Below are positions 10,020 through 19,984 of a stretch of 64,000 bases of DNA, one piece after another. Where the stretch lies: NCBI RefSeq assembly GCF_022811925.1, contig NZ_CP065511.1, positions 4,457,501 through 4,521,500 on the forward strand, read 5' to 3'. The notes under the pieces are model-generated. The model worked only from the letters and a program-made list of their open reading frames with translations. It was not told where the DNA came from and searched no databases. The translations under genes were made by a program, and so were the position numbers. Within the stretch, counting starts at the first letter, position 1. The number at the start of each line of letters is the position of its first letter. Origin of the DNA: Cytobacillus oceanisediminis (lineage in GTDB: Bacteria > Bacillota > Bacilli > Bacillales > Cytobacillaceae).

Positions 10020-11585
10020 ATGTCCAAATTTCTGAAAGGTACCATGATCCTGCTTGCTGCAGGCCTGGTGACCAGGGTCCTGGGCTTTATAAACAGAATT
10101 GTCATTGCCCGATTTATTGGAGAAGAAGGCGTTGGCCTTTATATGATGGCTTTTCCCACTATGATTCTTGTCGTCACCATCACACAGCTTGGGCTGCCGG
10201 TGGCTATTTCTAAGAATGTGGCAGAGGCGGAGGCAAGGGGAGATACAGCAAAAATTAAGAAAATATTAGTTGTTTCCTTAGCGACGACAATCTCACTTTC
10301 AATTGTTTTCACTCCTGCTTTAATTTTGCTTGCTCCATTATTATCAGAAACGCTATTTACTGATGACCGCACACAGTTGCCTTTGATGGCAATCGCCCCT
10401 ATCGTGCCGATCATTGCAGTTTCTTCTGTCATCCGGGGTTATTTCCAGGGCAGACAGAACATGAAGCCTGCTGCCTATTCCCAGATGATTGAACAGATAG
10501 TCCGGATCAGCCTGATCGCTTTGATGACAAAAGCATTTCTGCCATTCGGAATTGAGTATGCGGCAGCGGGAGCCATGCTGGCAGCTGTCATTGGAGAGCT
10601 TGCATCATTGCTATATTTAATGACCACATTTAAGCTTAAAAAGAAATTCAGAGTCAGGAAACAATTTTTTAAATTTGTTTCTTCCGGAAAAAGTACATTT
10701 AACGAACTGATGACCGTTGCCCTTCCAACGACTGGCAGCAGAATGATCGGTTCAGTCGCCTGGTTTTTTGAACCGATTGTGGTAGCGCAGAGTCTTGCAC
10801 TTGCAGGGGTGGCGGCAGCTGCGGCTACGAAGCAATATGGTGCTCTTACCGGCTTTGCCATGCCTCTTCTGTTGCTTCCATCGTTTATTACTTATTCTTT
10901 GTCAACATCTCTTGTTCCGGCTATCAGCGAAGCAAATTCCCAAAATAATATGCGTCTGATCGAATACCGTCTTCAGCAGGCACTTCGGTTTGCATTTATT
11001 ACTGGCGGCCTGGCAGTGGTGGTTCTTTATGTCCTTTCCGATCAATTGATGGAAGTAATGTACGGCTCCTCAAGCGGTTCTCATTTTATTAAATTGATGG
11101 CGCCATTTTTTCTGTTTTATTATTATCAGGGGCCTCTTCAGGCAACTTTACAGGCATTAAATCTGGCCCGTGCCGCAATGATCAACAGTCTGATTGGCGC
11201 TGTCGTTAAAACGGCAGTCATCTTTCTTCTTGCCAGCCAGCCTGCATTTGGCATCAATGGTGTTGCGATGGGAATTCTGACCGGCACAGTCCTGGTGACA
11301 ATGCTTCACTTTGCAACAGTACTGAAAGCTATTTCGTTTACTTTTTTCGCCAGGGACTATCTAAAGACGTTTATTGCCATGTTTTTGTCAGGAGGCATTG
11401 GCATCTGGATGCTCAAAGATTTACTTTCTCCTGACTTGAATACAGCAGTAAGGGTAATTGTGATTTCTTCAGCCATCACTGCTGCATATATAATTCTCTT
11501 ATTATTCTTTAAGCTCATTAAAAAGAATGATTTGATTCGGATCCCATGGATTGGCAGATTGTTATCAAGGTTTGCATTTAGATAA
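10020..11585 (+). CDS. spoVB: stage V sporulation protein B (MOP flippase family)
   Basis: 521 aa polytopic membrane protein of the MATE/MOP superfamily with about 14 predicted helices. The N-terminus LVTRVLGFINRIVIARFIGEEGVGLYMM and the segment PLLLLPSFITYSLSTSLVPAISEA are characteristic. SpoVB acts in spore cortex synthesis, probably as a lipid-linked peptidoglycan precursor flippase in the mother cell. ATG is preceded by GGGAG. SigE control is expected, but upstream I see only a partial match (GCATATA near 9968). Convergent with the DUF421 gene. Confidence 0.93.
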   Translation: MSKFLKGTMILLAAGLVTRVLGFINRIVIARFIGEEGVGLYMMAFPTMILVVTITQLGLPVAISKNVAEAEARGDTAKIKKILVVSLATTISLSIVFTPALILLAPLLSETLFTDDRTQLPLMAIAPIVPIIAVSSVIRGYFQGRQNMKPAAYSQMIEQIVRISLIALMTKAFLPFGIEYAAAGAMLAAVIGELASLLYLMTTFKLKKKFRVRKQFFKFVSSGKSTFNELMTVALPTTGSRMIGSVAWFFEPIVVAQSLALAGVAAAAATKQYGALTGFAMPLLLLPSFITYSLSTSLVPAISEANSQNNMRLIEYRLQQALRFAFITGGLAVVVLYVLSDQLMEVMYGSSSGSHFIKLMAPFFLFYYYQGPLQATLQALNLARAAMINSLIGAVVKTAVIFLLASQPAFGINGVAMGILTGTVLVTMLHFATVLKAISFTFFARDYLKTFIAMFLSGGIGIWMLKDLLSPDLNTAVRVIVISSAITAAYIILLLFFKLIKKNDLIRIPWIGRLLSRFAFR

Positions 11586-11602
11586 TTTGCCTTTATCAGC
11601 AG

Positions 11603-11638
11603 GGTCAGCTCAACAATCTGGCATATCTTGAGCTGACC
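11603..11638. terminator. convergent hairpin between spoVB and DUF421 gene
   Basis: An 11-bp perfect stem GGTCAGCTCAA / TTGAGCTGACC with a 14-nt loop, centred between two convergent genes. T-runs on both sides are weak, so terminator efficiency is uncertain. Confidence 0.6.
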
Positions 11639-11644
11639 ATTAAT

Positions 11645-12295
11645 TTATTTCCTTTCGTCGAGCAGATCTACATAAAATTGGCCATTTTCATAGCTGCAGA
11701 ATGATATATTAGATAACTCTTTAAACCCCTCTTTTCTAAGCTCCTGACGCAGCCAAAAGTCACTTTTATTTATCGTTTCCAGATTAGTTTTCTGAATTGT
11801 GCCATCTATAATTAAAGGGATCGTAATCCCCCCCTCTTTGCTGTCCTTTTTTTCAAACACTGACAAAGTACCGGAAGATTCAAGGATGGCAAATTCCACA
11901 TCTGAGATTTTGGCAATATCTTTTTCTCTTAACTGCAGAAGCAGGTCATCAAAGTTATACCGCTGTTTCCTCATGGCATTTTCATCAATTTTTCCTTTAT
12001 TAATAATAATGGTCGGTTTGCCATCAACGACATCCCTGAACGTTTTGCTCTTCAGGGAAAATAGGGCCAGCACAATCTGCACAACCATCAAAAGGAACAT
12101 TGGCAGCACATTTTTCAAGATTTCTGAATCCGGAGTTTCAATCGCCACTACTGCAAGTTCAGCAATCATGATATAGACGACTAAATCCAGGATGCTTAAT
12201 TCACCAATTTCTCTTTTGCCCATTAGTCTAAAAATGAGAAGAATGACTGCATAGAGAAATAATGTTCTTCCTACAATGATTAGATATTCTTCCAC
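11645..12295 (-). CDS. DUF421 membrane protein (YrbG/YetF-like)
   Basis: 216 aa. About three N-terminal helices (IVGRTLFLYAVILLIFRLMG, a second near residues 35-55 and a third near 65-83) are followed by the DUF421 cytoplasmic domain with MRKQRYNFDDLLLQLREK and VEFAILESSGTLSVF. B. subtilis YrbG, in the same neighbourhood, is the closest relative; YetF-type proteins have been linked to spore-germinant complexes and membrane traffic, but the exact role here is unknown. I chose GTG 12293-12295, which has AAAAGGAG 10 nt upstream; a longer reading from 12340 overlaps this site. Confidence 0.85.
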   Translation of the reverse strand: MEEYLIIVGRTLFLYAVILLIFRLMGKREIGELSILDLVVYIMIAELAVVAIETPDSEILKNVLPMFLLMVVQIVLALFSLKSKTFRDVVDGKPTIIINKGKIDENAMRKQRYNFDDLLLQLREKDIAKISDVEFAILESSGTLSVFEKKDSKEGGITIPLIIDGTIQKTNLETINKSDFWLRQELRKEGFKELSNISFCSYENGQFYVDLLDERK

Positions 12296-12493
12296 TTCTA
12301 CAGCACTCCTTTTGATGCAATCCTTTATATCCTTCCGCATATTGGAACTTTTATGATTTTATCAGGTTTTTTCTTTGAACATTTTCGATTCTATTTTTTC
12401 ATTGTATGAATATGCTTGTACTAAGGATTAAGCTGAATAGCCTCTGGGGTCAAAGCTGTTCCTATTTACTGATTCAGAAGGGAGAGGGTCAAT

Positions 12494-12880
12494 ATAGAAG
12501 AGTCAAAGAACTTCGGGAGCGCCGTACTTTATGGAATTATCGCCATTTTTGCCATTGCTGTAGCGAGCAGTCTCGTTTTTTCACTGCTGCTGCGGTTTAC
12601 CTCGCTGCAGGAGTCTTCCCTGCAGTATATTATTACTGCTGTTTCGTTTGTTTCTCTTTTTGCGGGCGGGTTCATATCCGGAGGTAAAGGGAAGCAAAAA
12701 GGCTGGCTGCTTGGAGGCTTGACAGGCCTTATTTACTCAATCGTTATTTTTCTATTTCAATATTTGGGACATGACAGTTTATTTGATATGGAGCAAATGA
12801 TATACCACACCTGTTTCACGCTGACAGCAATGATGGGCGGAATATTGGGAGTAAATCTCAACACCAAAAGAACAGCTTAA
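12494..12880 (+). CDS. TIGR04086/YrzE-type membrane protein with apparent ATA start
   Basis: An intact 128-aa reading frame begins (I/M)EESKNFGSAVLYGII and contains four hydrophobic helices, with FAGGFISGGKGKQKGWLLGG and TAMMGGILGVNL as conserved family segments (TIGR04086, B. subtilis YrzE, between yrbG and yajC). Function is unknown. No ATG, GTG or TTG exists between the in-frame stop at 12470 and the first helix. The codon at the expected start is ATA (12494-12496), 6 nt after AAGGGAGAGG. Either initiation occurs at ATA, or the ATG has been lost by mutation or base-calling error. Confidence 0.75.
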   Translation: MEESKNFGSAVLYGIIAIFAIAVASSLVFSLLLRFTSLQESSLQYIITAVSFVSLFAGGFISGGKGKQKGWLLGGLTGLIYSIVIFLFQYLGHDSLFDMEQMIYHTCFTLTAMMGGILGVNLNTKRTA

Positions 12881-12881
12881 A

Positions 12882-13017
12882 AGAAAAGCGGAAGCGCCTT
12901 GCCCACCCCCGACACCTCGAGGGGGTAAGCGCTCCTCCTAAAAGCTAACACTTTTAGTCGTGCGATGAATATGCTGTCGAAGCGTTCCTTGTGGAGCTAG
13001 ACAGTTATCGAAGTTCA
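12882..13017 (+). repeat. dispersed palindromic repeat, copy A (core plus 59-nt insert)
   Basis: Begins AGAAAAGCGGAAGCGCC and ends in the block GGAGCTAGACAGTT then ATCGAAGTTCA. It matches copy C (51712-51788) at all but one of 77 core positions once a 59-nt segment (12934-12992) is removed. That insert carries its own hairpin CTAAAAG/CTTTTAG (12938-12957). The core folds as AGCGCC...GCGCT around CCCCC/GGGGG. It lies between the convergent yrzE-like and yajC genes. Confidence 0.85.
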
Positions 13018-13032
13018 AAGTTTTCTTACCAT

Positions 13033-13069
13033 AAAAAAGAAGGTCCTGAAATTCAGGACCTTCTTTTTT
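13033..13069. terminator. bidirectional terminator after yajC / yrzE-like gene
   Basis: Near-perfect long stem AAAAAAGAAGGTCCTGAA / TTCAGGACCTTCTTTTTT with a 1-nt spacer. It has T-runs on both strands and sits between convergent genes. Confidence 0.9.
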
Positions 13070-13074
13070 TGATA

Positions 13075-13359
13075 TTAAGATTTTGCTAATGCATCGCCAG
13101 TTGCCTGCGTTACTTCGCGGATCGCTGCACGATCGTATGTAAGACGGCTTCCGTCACCACATTTAATAACCACTTTGTCTTCGTCGATGGCATCAACGAA
13201 TCCATGAAGGCCGCCGATTGTAACAACCTTATCTCCCTTTTTCAAATCACTCTGCATTTGCTGAACTGCCTTTTGGCGTTTCTGCTGCGGACGAATTAAC
13301 AGGAAATAGAATAAAACAAACATCAGCAATAATGGCCCTAATGTTCCTAAAAGCTCCAT
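13075..13359 (-). CDS. yajC: preprotein translocase subunit YajC (YrbF)
   Basis: 94 aa with one N-terminal TM helix (LGPLLLMFVLFYFLLIRP) and the typical RPQQKRQKAVQQM and LKKGDKVVTIGGLHG segments. It is part of the SecDF-YajC accessory complex. ATG 13357-13359 has GGGGGG 6 nt upstream. It follows tgt, as is usual in bacteria. Confidence 0.95.
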   Translation of the reverse strand: MELLGTLGPLLLMFVLFYFLLIRPQQKRQKAVQQMQSDLKKGDKVVTIGGLHGFVDAIDEDKVVIKCGDGSRLTYDRAAIREVTQATGDALAKS

Positions 13360-13430
13360 AGTTTTCCCCCCTTTCAAAGATTGTCCCCCTTTAAGGAAAA
13401 GCTGCTCCTTAAATGAACTCTCTTTTTTTA

Positions 13431-14597
<1,167 letters not shown>

Positions 14598-14637
14598 TCA
14601 AAGCAATTATTTTTGCCTGGCAAAGGCGAAAATAATG

Positions 14638-15666
14638 CTACAAAATGAGCATAGCATCTCCAAAGCTGAAGAATCGATAACGTTCCTCCACCGCCTGATT
14701 ATAGGCATTCAGAACGTTCTCACGGCCTGCCAGTGCACTTACAAGCATAATCAAGGTCGATTTAGGCAGATGAAAATTCGTAATCATGCCATCAATCGCT
14801 TTAAATTCATAGCCTGGATAAATGAAAATATCTGTCCAGCCGCTTGCTTCCTCAAATCGGCCATTATGCATGGAAGCAATGGTTTCTAAAGTCCTCGTGG
14901 ATGTAGTCCCCACACTGATAATTCTTCCTCCCTGCTCACGCACTTCATTCAATAGCCGTGCAGTTCCTTCTGTTACCTGGTAAAATTCAGCGTGCATTTC
15001 ATGCTCATTCAAATCCTCCACACTAACCGGCCTGAAAGTTCCCAGACCAACGTGCAGAGTAATAAAAGCAATATGCACACCCATTTCCTTAATCTCTTCA
15101 AGGAGCTGTTCAGTAAAATGAAGGCCTGCTGTAGGAGCTGCAGCAGAACCGCGCTCACGGGCAAACACAGTCTGATAACGGTCACGATCATCAAGCTGCT
15201 CCTTAATATAAGGAGGCAATGGCATTTCTCCTAATTGCTCCAGCACCTCATAGAATATCCCGTCATACTTAAACTCCAGTATCCTGCCGCCATGATCTGA
15301 AGTTCCAGTGCAAACAGCAGTCAAATTTCCGTTTCCAAACGTTATCTCAGTTCCTTCTTTCACTCTCTTGGCTGGCTTGACCAGCGTTTCCCAGCTATCC
15401 CCTTCAAGCTGTTTGAGAAGAAGCACCTCTATTTTCGCACCAGTGCCTGTTTTTTCTCCAAACAGCCTGGCAGGAAGGACCTTTGTGTCGTTCAGCACAA
15501 GACAATCTCCAGCTTTGAGATTATTCTTAATATCTTTAAAAACACTATGCTGAATATTTCCGGTTTTTTTATCGAGGACCATTAGCCTGCTGCTTGTCCG
15601 ATCAGCCAAAGGCGTTTGTGCAATTAATTCCTCAGGCAAATGAAAATCAAACCAATCTACTTTCAT
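14638..15666 (-). CDS. queA: S-adenosylmethionine:tRNA ribosyltransferase-isomerase QueA
   Basis: 342 aa, the family length. It transfers and isomerises ribose from SAM onto preQ1-tRNA to give epoxyqueuosine. Recognisable segments: [47 protein letters not shown] and [22 protein letters not shown] 15664-15666 with GAGGGTGA upstream. It forms the queA-tgt-yajC group with ruvAB upstream. Confidence 0.97.
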   Translation of the reverse strand: MKVDWFDFHLPEELIAQTPLADRTSSRLMVLDKKTGNIQHSVFKDIKNNLKAGDCLVLNDTKVLPARLFGEKTGTGAKIEVLLLKQLEGDSWETLVKPAKRVKEGTEITFGNGNLTAVCTGTSDHGGRILEFKYDGIFYEVLEQLGEMPLPPYIKEQLDDRDRYQTVFARERGSAAAPTAGLHFTEQLLEEIKEMGVHIAFITLHVGLGTFRPVSVEDLNEHEMHAEFYQVTEGTARLLNEVREQGGRIISVGTTSTRTLETIASMHNGRFEEASGWTDIFIYPGYEFKAIDGMITNFHLPKSTLIMLVSALAGRENVLNAYNQAVEERYRFFSFGDAMLIL

Positions 15667-15693
15667 GATGTCACCCTCTGTTATTCATATAGA

Positions 15694-15900
15694 CTACCGG
15701 AACCTGCCAATAAAATAAAAGATGGCAGAAAGGATAACACTGATCAAAATCGATGTAACGACTGGAAAATAAAATGTCGCATTGCCTTTCTTGATCACTA
15801 TATCCCCCGGCAGCTTGCCAATATTAATAAACTGGCTTATAAATCCGATGGTAAAAATGATGGCACCAATGACCATCAGCCACTTTGATATGCCGCTCAA
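15694..15900 (-). CDS. DUF2905 small membrane protein
   Basis: 68 aa with two hydrophobic helices (residues 6-26 and 45-65) separated by the conserved [16 protein letters not shown] segment of DUF2905. Function unknown; it is regularly linked to ruvB/queA in Bacillus. Start is TTG 15898-15900 with GGAGGTG 8 nt upstream, overlapping the ruvB stop by 4 nt (TTGA), so translation is coupled to ruvB. Confidence 0.88.
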   Translation of the reverse strand: MSGISKWLMVIGAIIFTIGFISQFINIGKLPGDIVIKKGNATFYFPVVTSILISVILSAIFYFIGRFR

Positions 15901-16898
15901 TCAGCAGGCACCTCCATCTGAAAATGGCGGTACACCAGGTCCGTTACAATTCTTCCTCTTGGTGTCCGCTGAAGAAACCCAATCTGCAATAAATATGGTT
16001 CATAAACATCTTCAATCGTGTGCGCTTCTTCCCCAATGGTCGCTGCAATTGTTTCAAGGCCAACAGGTCCGCCGCGGAATTTTTCTATAATCCCTCTTAA
16101 TAATTTATGGTCAATATGGTCAAGGCCTAAACGGTCAACCTGCAAAAGCTCCAAAGCTTCCTTGGCCAGCGTTTCATCAATCTGACCATCTGCTTTGACC
16201 TGGGCAAAATCCCGGACTCTCCGGAGGAGCCTGTTTGCAATTCTAGGTGTGCCTCTTGACCTTCTGGCCACCTCAGTGGCAGCTTTTTGTTCTATACCTG
16301 TATCAAGAACCTCAGCTGTACGGACAACAATATCAGTCAGCTGCTCTTCTGAGTAGTATTCAAGCCTGCTGAGCACTCCAAAACGGTCCCTTAACGGAGC
16401 CGATAACGACCCTGCCCTTGTAGTCGCGCCAACCAGTGTAAAAGGCGGTAAATCCAGTCTGACTGATCTGGCACTTGGCCCTTTTCCGATGACAATATCC
16501 AGACAGAAGTCCTCCATTGCCGGATAAAGAACTTCTTCAATCGAACGCGGCAAGCGATGAATTTCATCAATAAACAGGACGTCACCCGGTTCCAAAGCAG
16601 TCAGGATCGCCGCCAAATCACCAGGCCTTTCAATGGCGGGGCCTGCAGTGGTTCTGATATTTACGCCCATTTCATTGGCAATAATGGCAGCCAGTGTAGT
16701 TTTACCCAATCCAGGCGGTCCATATAGAAGGACATGATCTAAGGTCTCCTCGCGTATTCTGGCAGCTTTGATAAAGATCTCGAGGTTTTCCTTTACTTTA
16801 TCCTGTCCAATATACTGCTTTAGTGTCTGCGGGCGCAGACTCTGTTCGAATGAAAGATCCTGAAGATCAGCTTCACCGGATATTATCCGCTCTTCCAT
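15897..16898 (-). CDS. ruvB: Holliday junction branch migration helicase RuvB
   Basis: 333 aa AAA+ motor. Walker A is [12 protein letters not shown], Walker [10 protein letters not shown], sensor [10 protein letters not shown], and the C-terminal winged helix ends with [13 protein letters not shown]. It drives branch migration with RuvA. ATG is preceded by AAGGTGA. 53 nt separate it from ruvA. Confidence 0.98.
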   Translation of the reverse strand: MEERIISGEADLQDLSFEQSLRPQTLKQYIGQDKVKENLEIFIKAARIREETLDHVLLYGPPGLGKTTLAAIIANEMGVNIRTTAGPAIERPGDLAAILTALEPGDVLFIDEIHRLPRSIEEVLYPAMEDFCLDIVIGKGPSARSVRLDLPPFTLVGATTRAGSLSAPLRDRFGVLSRLEYYSEEQLTDIVVRTAEVLDTGIEQKAATEVARRSRGTPRIANRLLRRVRDFAQVKADGQIDETLAKEALELLQVDRLGLDHIDHKLLRGIIEKFRGGPVGLETIAATIGEEAHTIEDVYEPYLLQIGFLQRTPRGRIVTDLVYRHFQMEVPAD

Positions 16899-16951
16899 AC
16901 ATAATCACCTTCTTAATATCAGCTTAAATGAATCGGACCGCTTCCAATAAA

Positions 16952-17563
16952 TTATAGTTTTAAAAGCTTTTGCAGAGCCTTCTTTATGTATTGGTCCGTT
17001 GTAAGCTTTTCCTTCTTCAGTTCCGGTGTAATCTTTTTCAGTTCCTTATCTGAGTAGCCCAGCGCTTTTAATGCAAGCAAAGCTTCTTCCAGGTCCCCCG
17101 CAGGCCCGCTTTCAGCCTGAAGTTTATCCGCTGAAAACAGATTAGGGAAAAAGTCAGGTACAATATCCGGCAGCTTCCCTTTCAGATCAAGAATCATTTG
17201 TCTCGCTGTTTTCTTTCCGACTCCAGGAAACTTAACGAGGAACGCTTCATCTTCATTTTCAATCGCCTGCACCACCTGTTCCGGTTCACCCGAAGCAAGA
17301 ATTGCAAGAGCTCCCTTCGGCCCAATGCCGGTAACATTCAGCAGTTTGGTAAACAGGGTCTTCTCCTCCCGAGTCTGAAAACCGTACAATGCCATAATAT
17401 CTTCCCGTACATAATGATACGTGTATATCCTGACTTCCTGCCCGAACTCCGGGGTATAGCTAAATGGGTTTGGCGTTAAAATCTGATAGCCTATACCGTT
17501 GTTTTCAATAACCACATATTCCGGCCCGATAAAATCGAGCTTGCCTCTTACGAATTCATACAA
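16952..17563 (-). CDS. ruvA: Holliday junction DNA-binding protein RuvA
   Basis: 203 aa: N-terminal OB fold ([16 protein letters not shown]), two HhH motifs ([16 protein letters not shown] and [20 protein letters not shown]) and a C-terminal three-helix domain III that contacts RuvB. Start is TTG at 17561-17563, with GGAGGAG about 9 nt upstream. The pair ruvAB is complete. The gene upstream is a recombinase rather than bofC itself. Confidence 0.97.
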   Translation of the reverse strand: MYEFVRGKLDFIGPEYVVIENNGIGYQILTPNPFSYTPEFGQEVRIYTYHYVREDIMALYGFQTREEKTLFTKLLNVTGIGPKGALAILASGEPEQVVQAIENEDEAFLVKFPGVGKKTARQMILDLKGKLPDIVPDFFPNLFSADKLQAESGPAGDLEEALLALKALGYSDKELKKITPELKKEKLTTDQYIKKALQKLLKL

Positions 17564-17716
17564 TGCCTTTCTCTCCTCCAGTTTAACTGTACCTCATTGT
17601 ACCATATTCTATTTTAGGCACGAAGAATAAAATGCTGAAGAGGCTGGGGACAGATACATTGCTTGAATCCTATGGTACACAGGACGCTCTATATCAGCCA
17701 ATGCCTTAAACTCATT

Positions 17717-18280
17717 CTATAAATTAACGTCCACTTTTATCAATTGCTTCCCGCCTCTTTCAATTCCGAGATAACGCAAAGTTTCAGCAGAAGAATGGTG
17801 ATTATAGATGGTCATAATGATTGAAATGGCAATCCCTTTTCTATATGCATGATAGCCAAATGTTTTTCGAAGTGTATGCGTGCCGATCTTCCCTGGAATT
17901 CCAGCTTCCTTTGCAGCATTATTTATGATCCGATAGGCTTGCTGGCGGGTAATTGGCTGGTTATTCTTTTTCGATTTGAAGAGATAATCACATTCAGAGA
18001 AATCATGCTGGGTAAAATATTTTTTCAGTTCTTTTTTCACGCTGTTATTTAAGTAAAATGCTTTATTTTCATCGCCATTGAGATCGTTTAAATAAATAAA
18101 TTCTTTTATCTCCTTCCCATCCCAAACATCACTAATTTTCAGAGATAGCAAATCACTGACCCTTATGCCCGTATTTATACCTAATACAAAAAGCAAAAGA
18201 TCCCGCTGTGACTGCTGTCTTAAAATCTCTTTAATTTTATTTATGCTTTTGATGTCCTTGATAGGATCAACATATTCCAC
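17717..18280 (-). CDS. orphan small tyrosine recombinase/integrase
   Basis: 187 aa; essentially only the catalytic domain of a tyrosine recombinase, without a separate core-binding domain. Expected active-site residues are visible: Arg40 in NTGIRVSDLL, the HTLRKTFGYH motif (His135, Arg138), His161/162 in NHHSSAETLRY and the likely nucleophile Tyr170. I chose GTG 18278-18280 because GGAGGG lies 6 nt upstream; longer readings are hydrophobic and lack support. It sits between ruvA and bofC, where no recombinase is expected, with no other phage genes around it. It could be a domesticated or stranded integrase; its target is unknown. Confidence 0.85.
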   Translation of the reverse strand: MEYVDPIKDIKSINKIKEILRQQSQRDLLLFVLGINTGIRVSDLLSLKISDVWDGKEIKEFIYLNDLNGDENKAFYLNNSVKKELKKYFTQHDFSECDYLFKSKKNNQPITRQQAYRIINNAAKEAGIPGKIGTHTLRKTFGYHAYRKGIAISIIMTIYNHHSSAETLRYLGIERGGKQLIKVDVNL

Positions 18281-18298
18281 AAGATTCCCTCCTGCAAC

Positions 18299-18341
18299 TA
18301 ATGTTACATAAGTATAAGCTATCAAAAAATAAGTAACATTA
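18299..18341. promoter_or_regulatory. inverted repeat upstream of recombinase gene
   Basis: Perfect 9-bp arms TAATGTTAC (18299-18307) and GTAACATTA (18333-18341), 25 nt apart. They flank a TATACT box (minus strand, near 18314) that could serve as the -10 of the recombinase gene. The arrangement fits an operator or a recombinase core-type site; which of the two is inference. Confidence 0.45.
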
Positions 18342-18361
18342 CAAATGATTATATGTAATTC

Positions 18362-18408
18362 ATTAAAAATAGAAACATGCAAGAGAATCCCATTCCCTTG
18401 CATGTTTC
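18362..18408 (-). terminator. terminator after bofC
   Basis: 12-bp stem GAAACATGCAAG / CTTGCATGTTTC with a 13-nt loop, followed on the minus strand by TATTTTTAATG. It isolates bofC from the recombinase gene downstream. Confidence 0.85.
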
Positions 18409-18417
18409 ACTGCTTTT

Positions 18418-18966
18418 TCAATTCGCTTGCTTTTCACCGGCAGTATAGCTTTTAAACGTCTCCAGAACTTCCACATATCGATCTTTTGTTACAATGGGGA
18501 TTCCTTTTTTTAATTCTTCACATTTTGTGCTTTCTAATTTCCCTAAATCGATTTGAAAGAAAGACTGAATGATATTTGTTTTTTGCGGCCTTCCATTGAA
18601 AATGGTTAGTGTGCCATCCTCAGTTACACCGAAGTACCCATTTGCTTTTAATAATGGCGATATATCATCCATTTTCCGGCGGAACACCATATAATCTATA
18701 TCCATATCAACAAGCTGCCATTGATCATATTTAGCCCAGAAATCTTCAAGGGTCCATATGGTTTCCTCTATCGTTTCCTGGCTCACTTCCCCATCCAGAT
18801 ATTCTCTCTCCAAAATGACATCCATCTTAAGCGGACCTTCAATGTGTTTTTCTGCTGCCTCAGCATATACAGAAGTATCCATTGATAAAAAGTTGAATGC
18901 ATCCGTCTGGAAGAAGGGATAAAAGGAAGCAGCTCCTATTAATAGCAAGCCCCATATGGTTCTCAT
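18418..18966 (-). CDS. bofC: bypass-of-forespore protein BofC
   Basis: 182 aa exported protein with an N-terminal signal segment (TIWGLLLIGAASFYPFF). Recognisable segments are YLDGEVSQETIEETIWTLEDFW, YMVFRRKMDDISPLLKANGYFGV and QSFFQIDLGKLES, matching B. subtilis BofC. It is made in the forespore, acts in the intermembrane space and restrains SpoIVB signalling to the SpoIVF complex, which is also encoded in this window (35.4-37.1 kb). ATG is preceded by GAGGTGATCGATC. Confidence 0.93.
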   Translation of the reverse strand: MRTIWGLLLIGAASFYPFFQTDAFNFLSMDTSVYAEAAEKHIEGPLKMDVILEREYLDGEVSQETIEETIWTLEDFWAKYDQWQLVDMDIDYMVFRRKMDDISPLLKANGYFGVTEDGTLTIFNGRPQKTNIIQSFFQIDLGKLESTKCEELKKGIPIVTKDRYVEVLETFKSYTAGEKQAN

Positions 18967-19028
18967 GATCGATCACCTCGATTAAGTAGTAACTTCTGCA
19001 GCATCCGCCTGAGCCTGTTTTCCCAGAT

Positions 19029-19057
19029 CTTTATGATTAGTGTGACCAATATTTTCA
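19029..19057 (-). promoter_or_regulatory. candidate forespore-sigma promoter of bofC
   Basis: TGAAAA, 16 nt, then CATAAAG, resembling SigG/SigF promoters (TGMATA / CATAMTA). It lies about 60 nt upstream of the bofC start. The match is partial. Confidence 0.35.
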
Positions 19058-19084
19058 TGTTTATCCTGAAATAATTTAAATATG

Positions 19085-19117
19085 TAAAAAGGGGCAAAGC
19101 CCAGCAGCTTTGCCCTC
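19085..19117 (-). terminator. terminator after coxA
   Basis: 9-bp perfect stem GGGCAAAGC / GCTTTGCCC with a 6-nt loop, then CTTTTTAC on the minus strand, 15 nt past the coxA stop. Confidence 0.85.
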
Positions 19118-19129
19118 TTTGCTAAATCT

Positions 19130-19873
19130 TTATTTTTCCCTGCGGAATAAACTTTTTAAATCCCAATCAATTTGCTCTCGCGGGCCGCCATCACGAAGAT
19201 TGTTATCAATGTTTCTTAAACGGCTAAACGTTCCTTCGTCTGTTACCACCGTGGCGGACCTTCCGCGCAAATATGGCTGAACAGCTTCATGAATCGCTTC
19301 TTTCGTCTGTTCTTCCTTATCGTAATCATTTAAATCTACAGCAATCAAAACATCGCTTCCATAAGTAACAGACCTGACATCTTCAACGTTTGGAACAGAA
19401 GCTGCAACGTTGCCAATTTTTTCAGCAAGCTCACCTTCATAAGCCTGATAATAAGAATTTTTAGCTTGTCGTGTATTGTCATCGAGATGCCCATGATAAT
19501 TTGCATCGCTATGGCTAAAACGATTATCTCTCTGGAAAAAGCTGCGATCCCTGTCAGCAAGAGGAACAGTAGGGTTTCCAGTATTTTCATTTCTGACTCT
19601 TCTTGCATTATTGTCCACTCGGTTGTAGCCGTTATTTTTTCCCTCTCCGCCCAGAGTATGATCCATCATTTCCGTCAGAGGCCCATCATTATCTGTACCA
19701 TCTTCAACCCGGACATTTCCACCGCGGTTTCCGTGATTTTCATTTGAATAATACCCCATGGGCTGACCAATTTCATTCTTTCGATCAACAGATGCATCTT
19801 CATTCGTTCCGCATCCTGCCAATCCCATCGTCATGATGGCAGCCATCGGCACTGCAATTAATTTCTTGTGCAA
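19130..19873 (-). CDS. coxA: YhcN/YlaJ-family spore lipoprotein (CoxA-like)
   Basis: 247 aa. An N-terminal signal peptide ends in a lipobox (MGLAGCGTN), so it is predicted to be a lipoprotein. A long Asn/Asp/Arg-rich low-complexity region precedes a C-terminal YhcN/YlaJ domain (VASVPNVEDVRSVTYGSDVLIAVDLND). In B. subtilis CoxA (YrbB) is a spore cortex protein encoded next to safA; the same location here supports the name. Start TTG 19871-19873 has GAGGGGG 8 nt upstream; a reading from 19912 lacks a binding site. Confidence 0.85.
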   Translation of the reverse strand: MHKKLIAVPMAAIMTMGLAGCGTNEDASVDRKNEIGQPMGYYSNENHGNRGGNVRVEDGTDNDGPLTEMMDHTLGGEGKNNGYNRVDNNARRVRNENTGNPTVPLADRDRSFFQRDNRFSHSDANYHGHLDDNTRQAKNSYYQAYEGELAEKIGNVAASVPNVEDVRSVTYGSDVLIAVDLNDYDKEEQTKEAIHEAVQPYLRGRSATVVTDEGTFSRLRNIDNNLRDGGPREQIDWDLKSLFRREK

Positions 19874-19984
19874 GCGAAAAACCCCCTCGCTAATATTACA
19901 AGCCCTGAGCATTTCTGCTCTTTCTTAGCTTGTGAGCGAAAGGAGGCTTTCATTCTGTCCATTTACGTCCAATTTTTTTGTACA

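Noticed and set aside
12406..12687. 93-codon frame overlapping the yrzE-like gene
   Set aside because: Cys/Arg/Tyr-rich product in the wrong frame; the overlapping frame encodes conserved membrane segments.
17564..17716. Attachment site or insertion-sequence remnant beside the recombinase
   Set aside because: A phrase like GGCTGGGGACAG occurs, but I see no direct repeat of it on the other side of the gene and no terminal inverted repeats.
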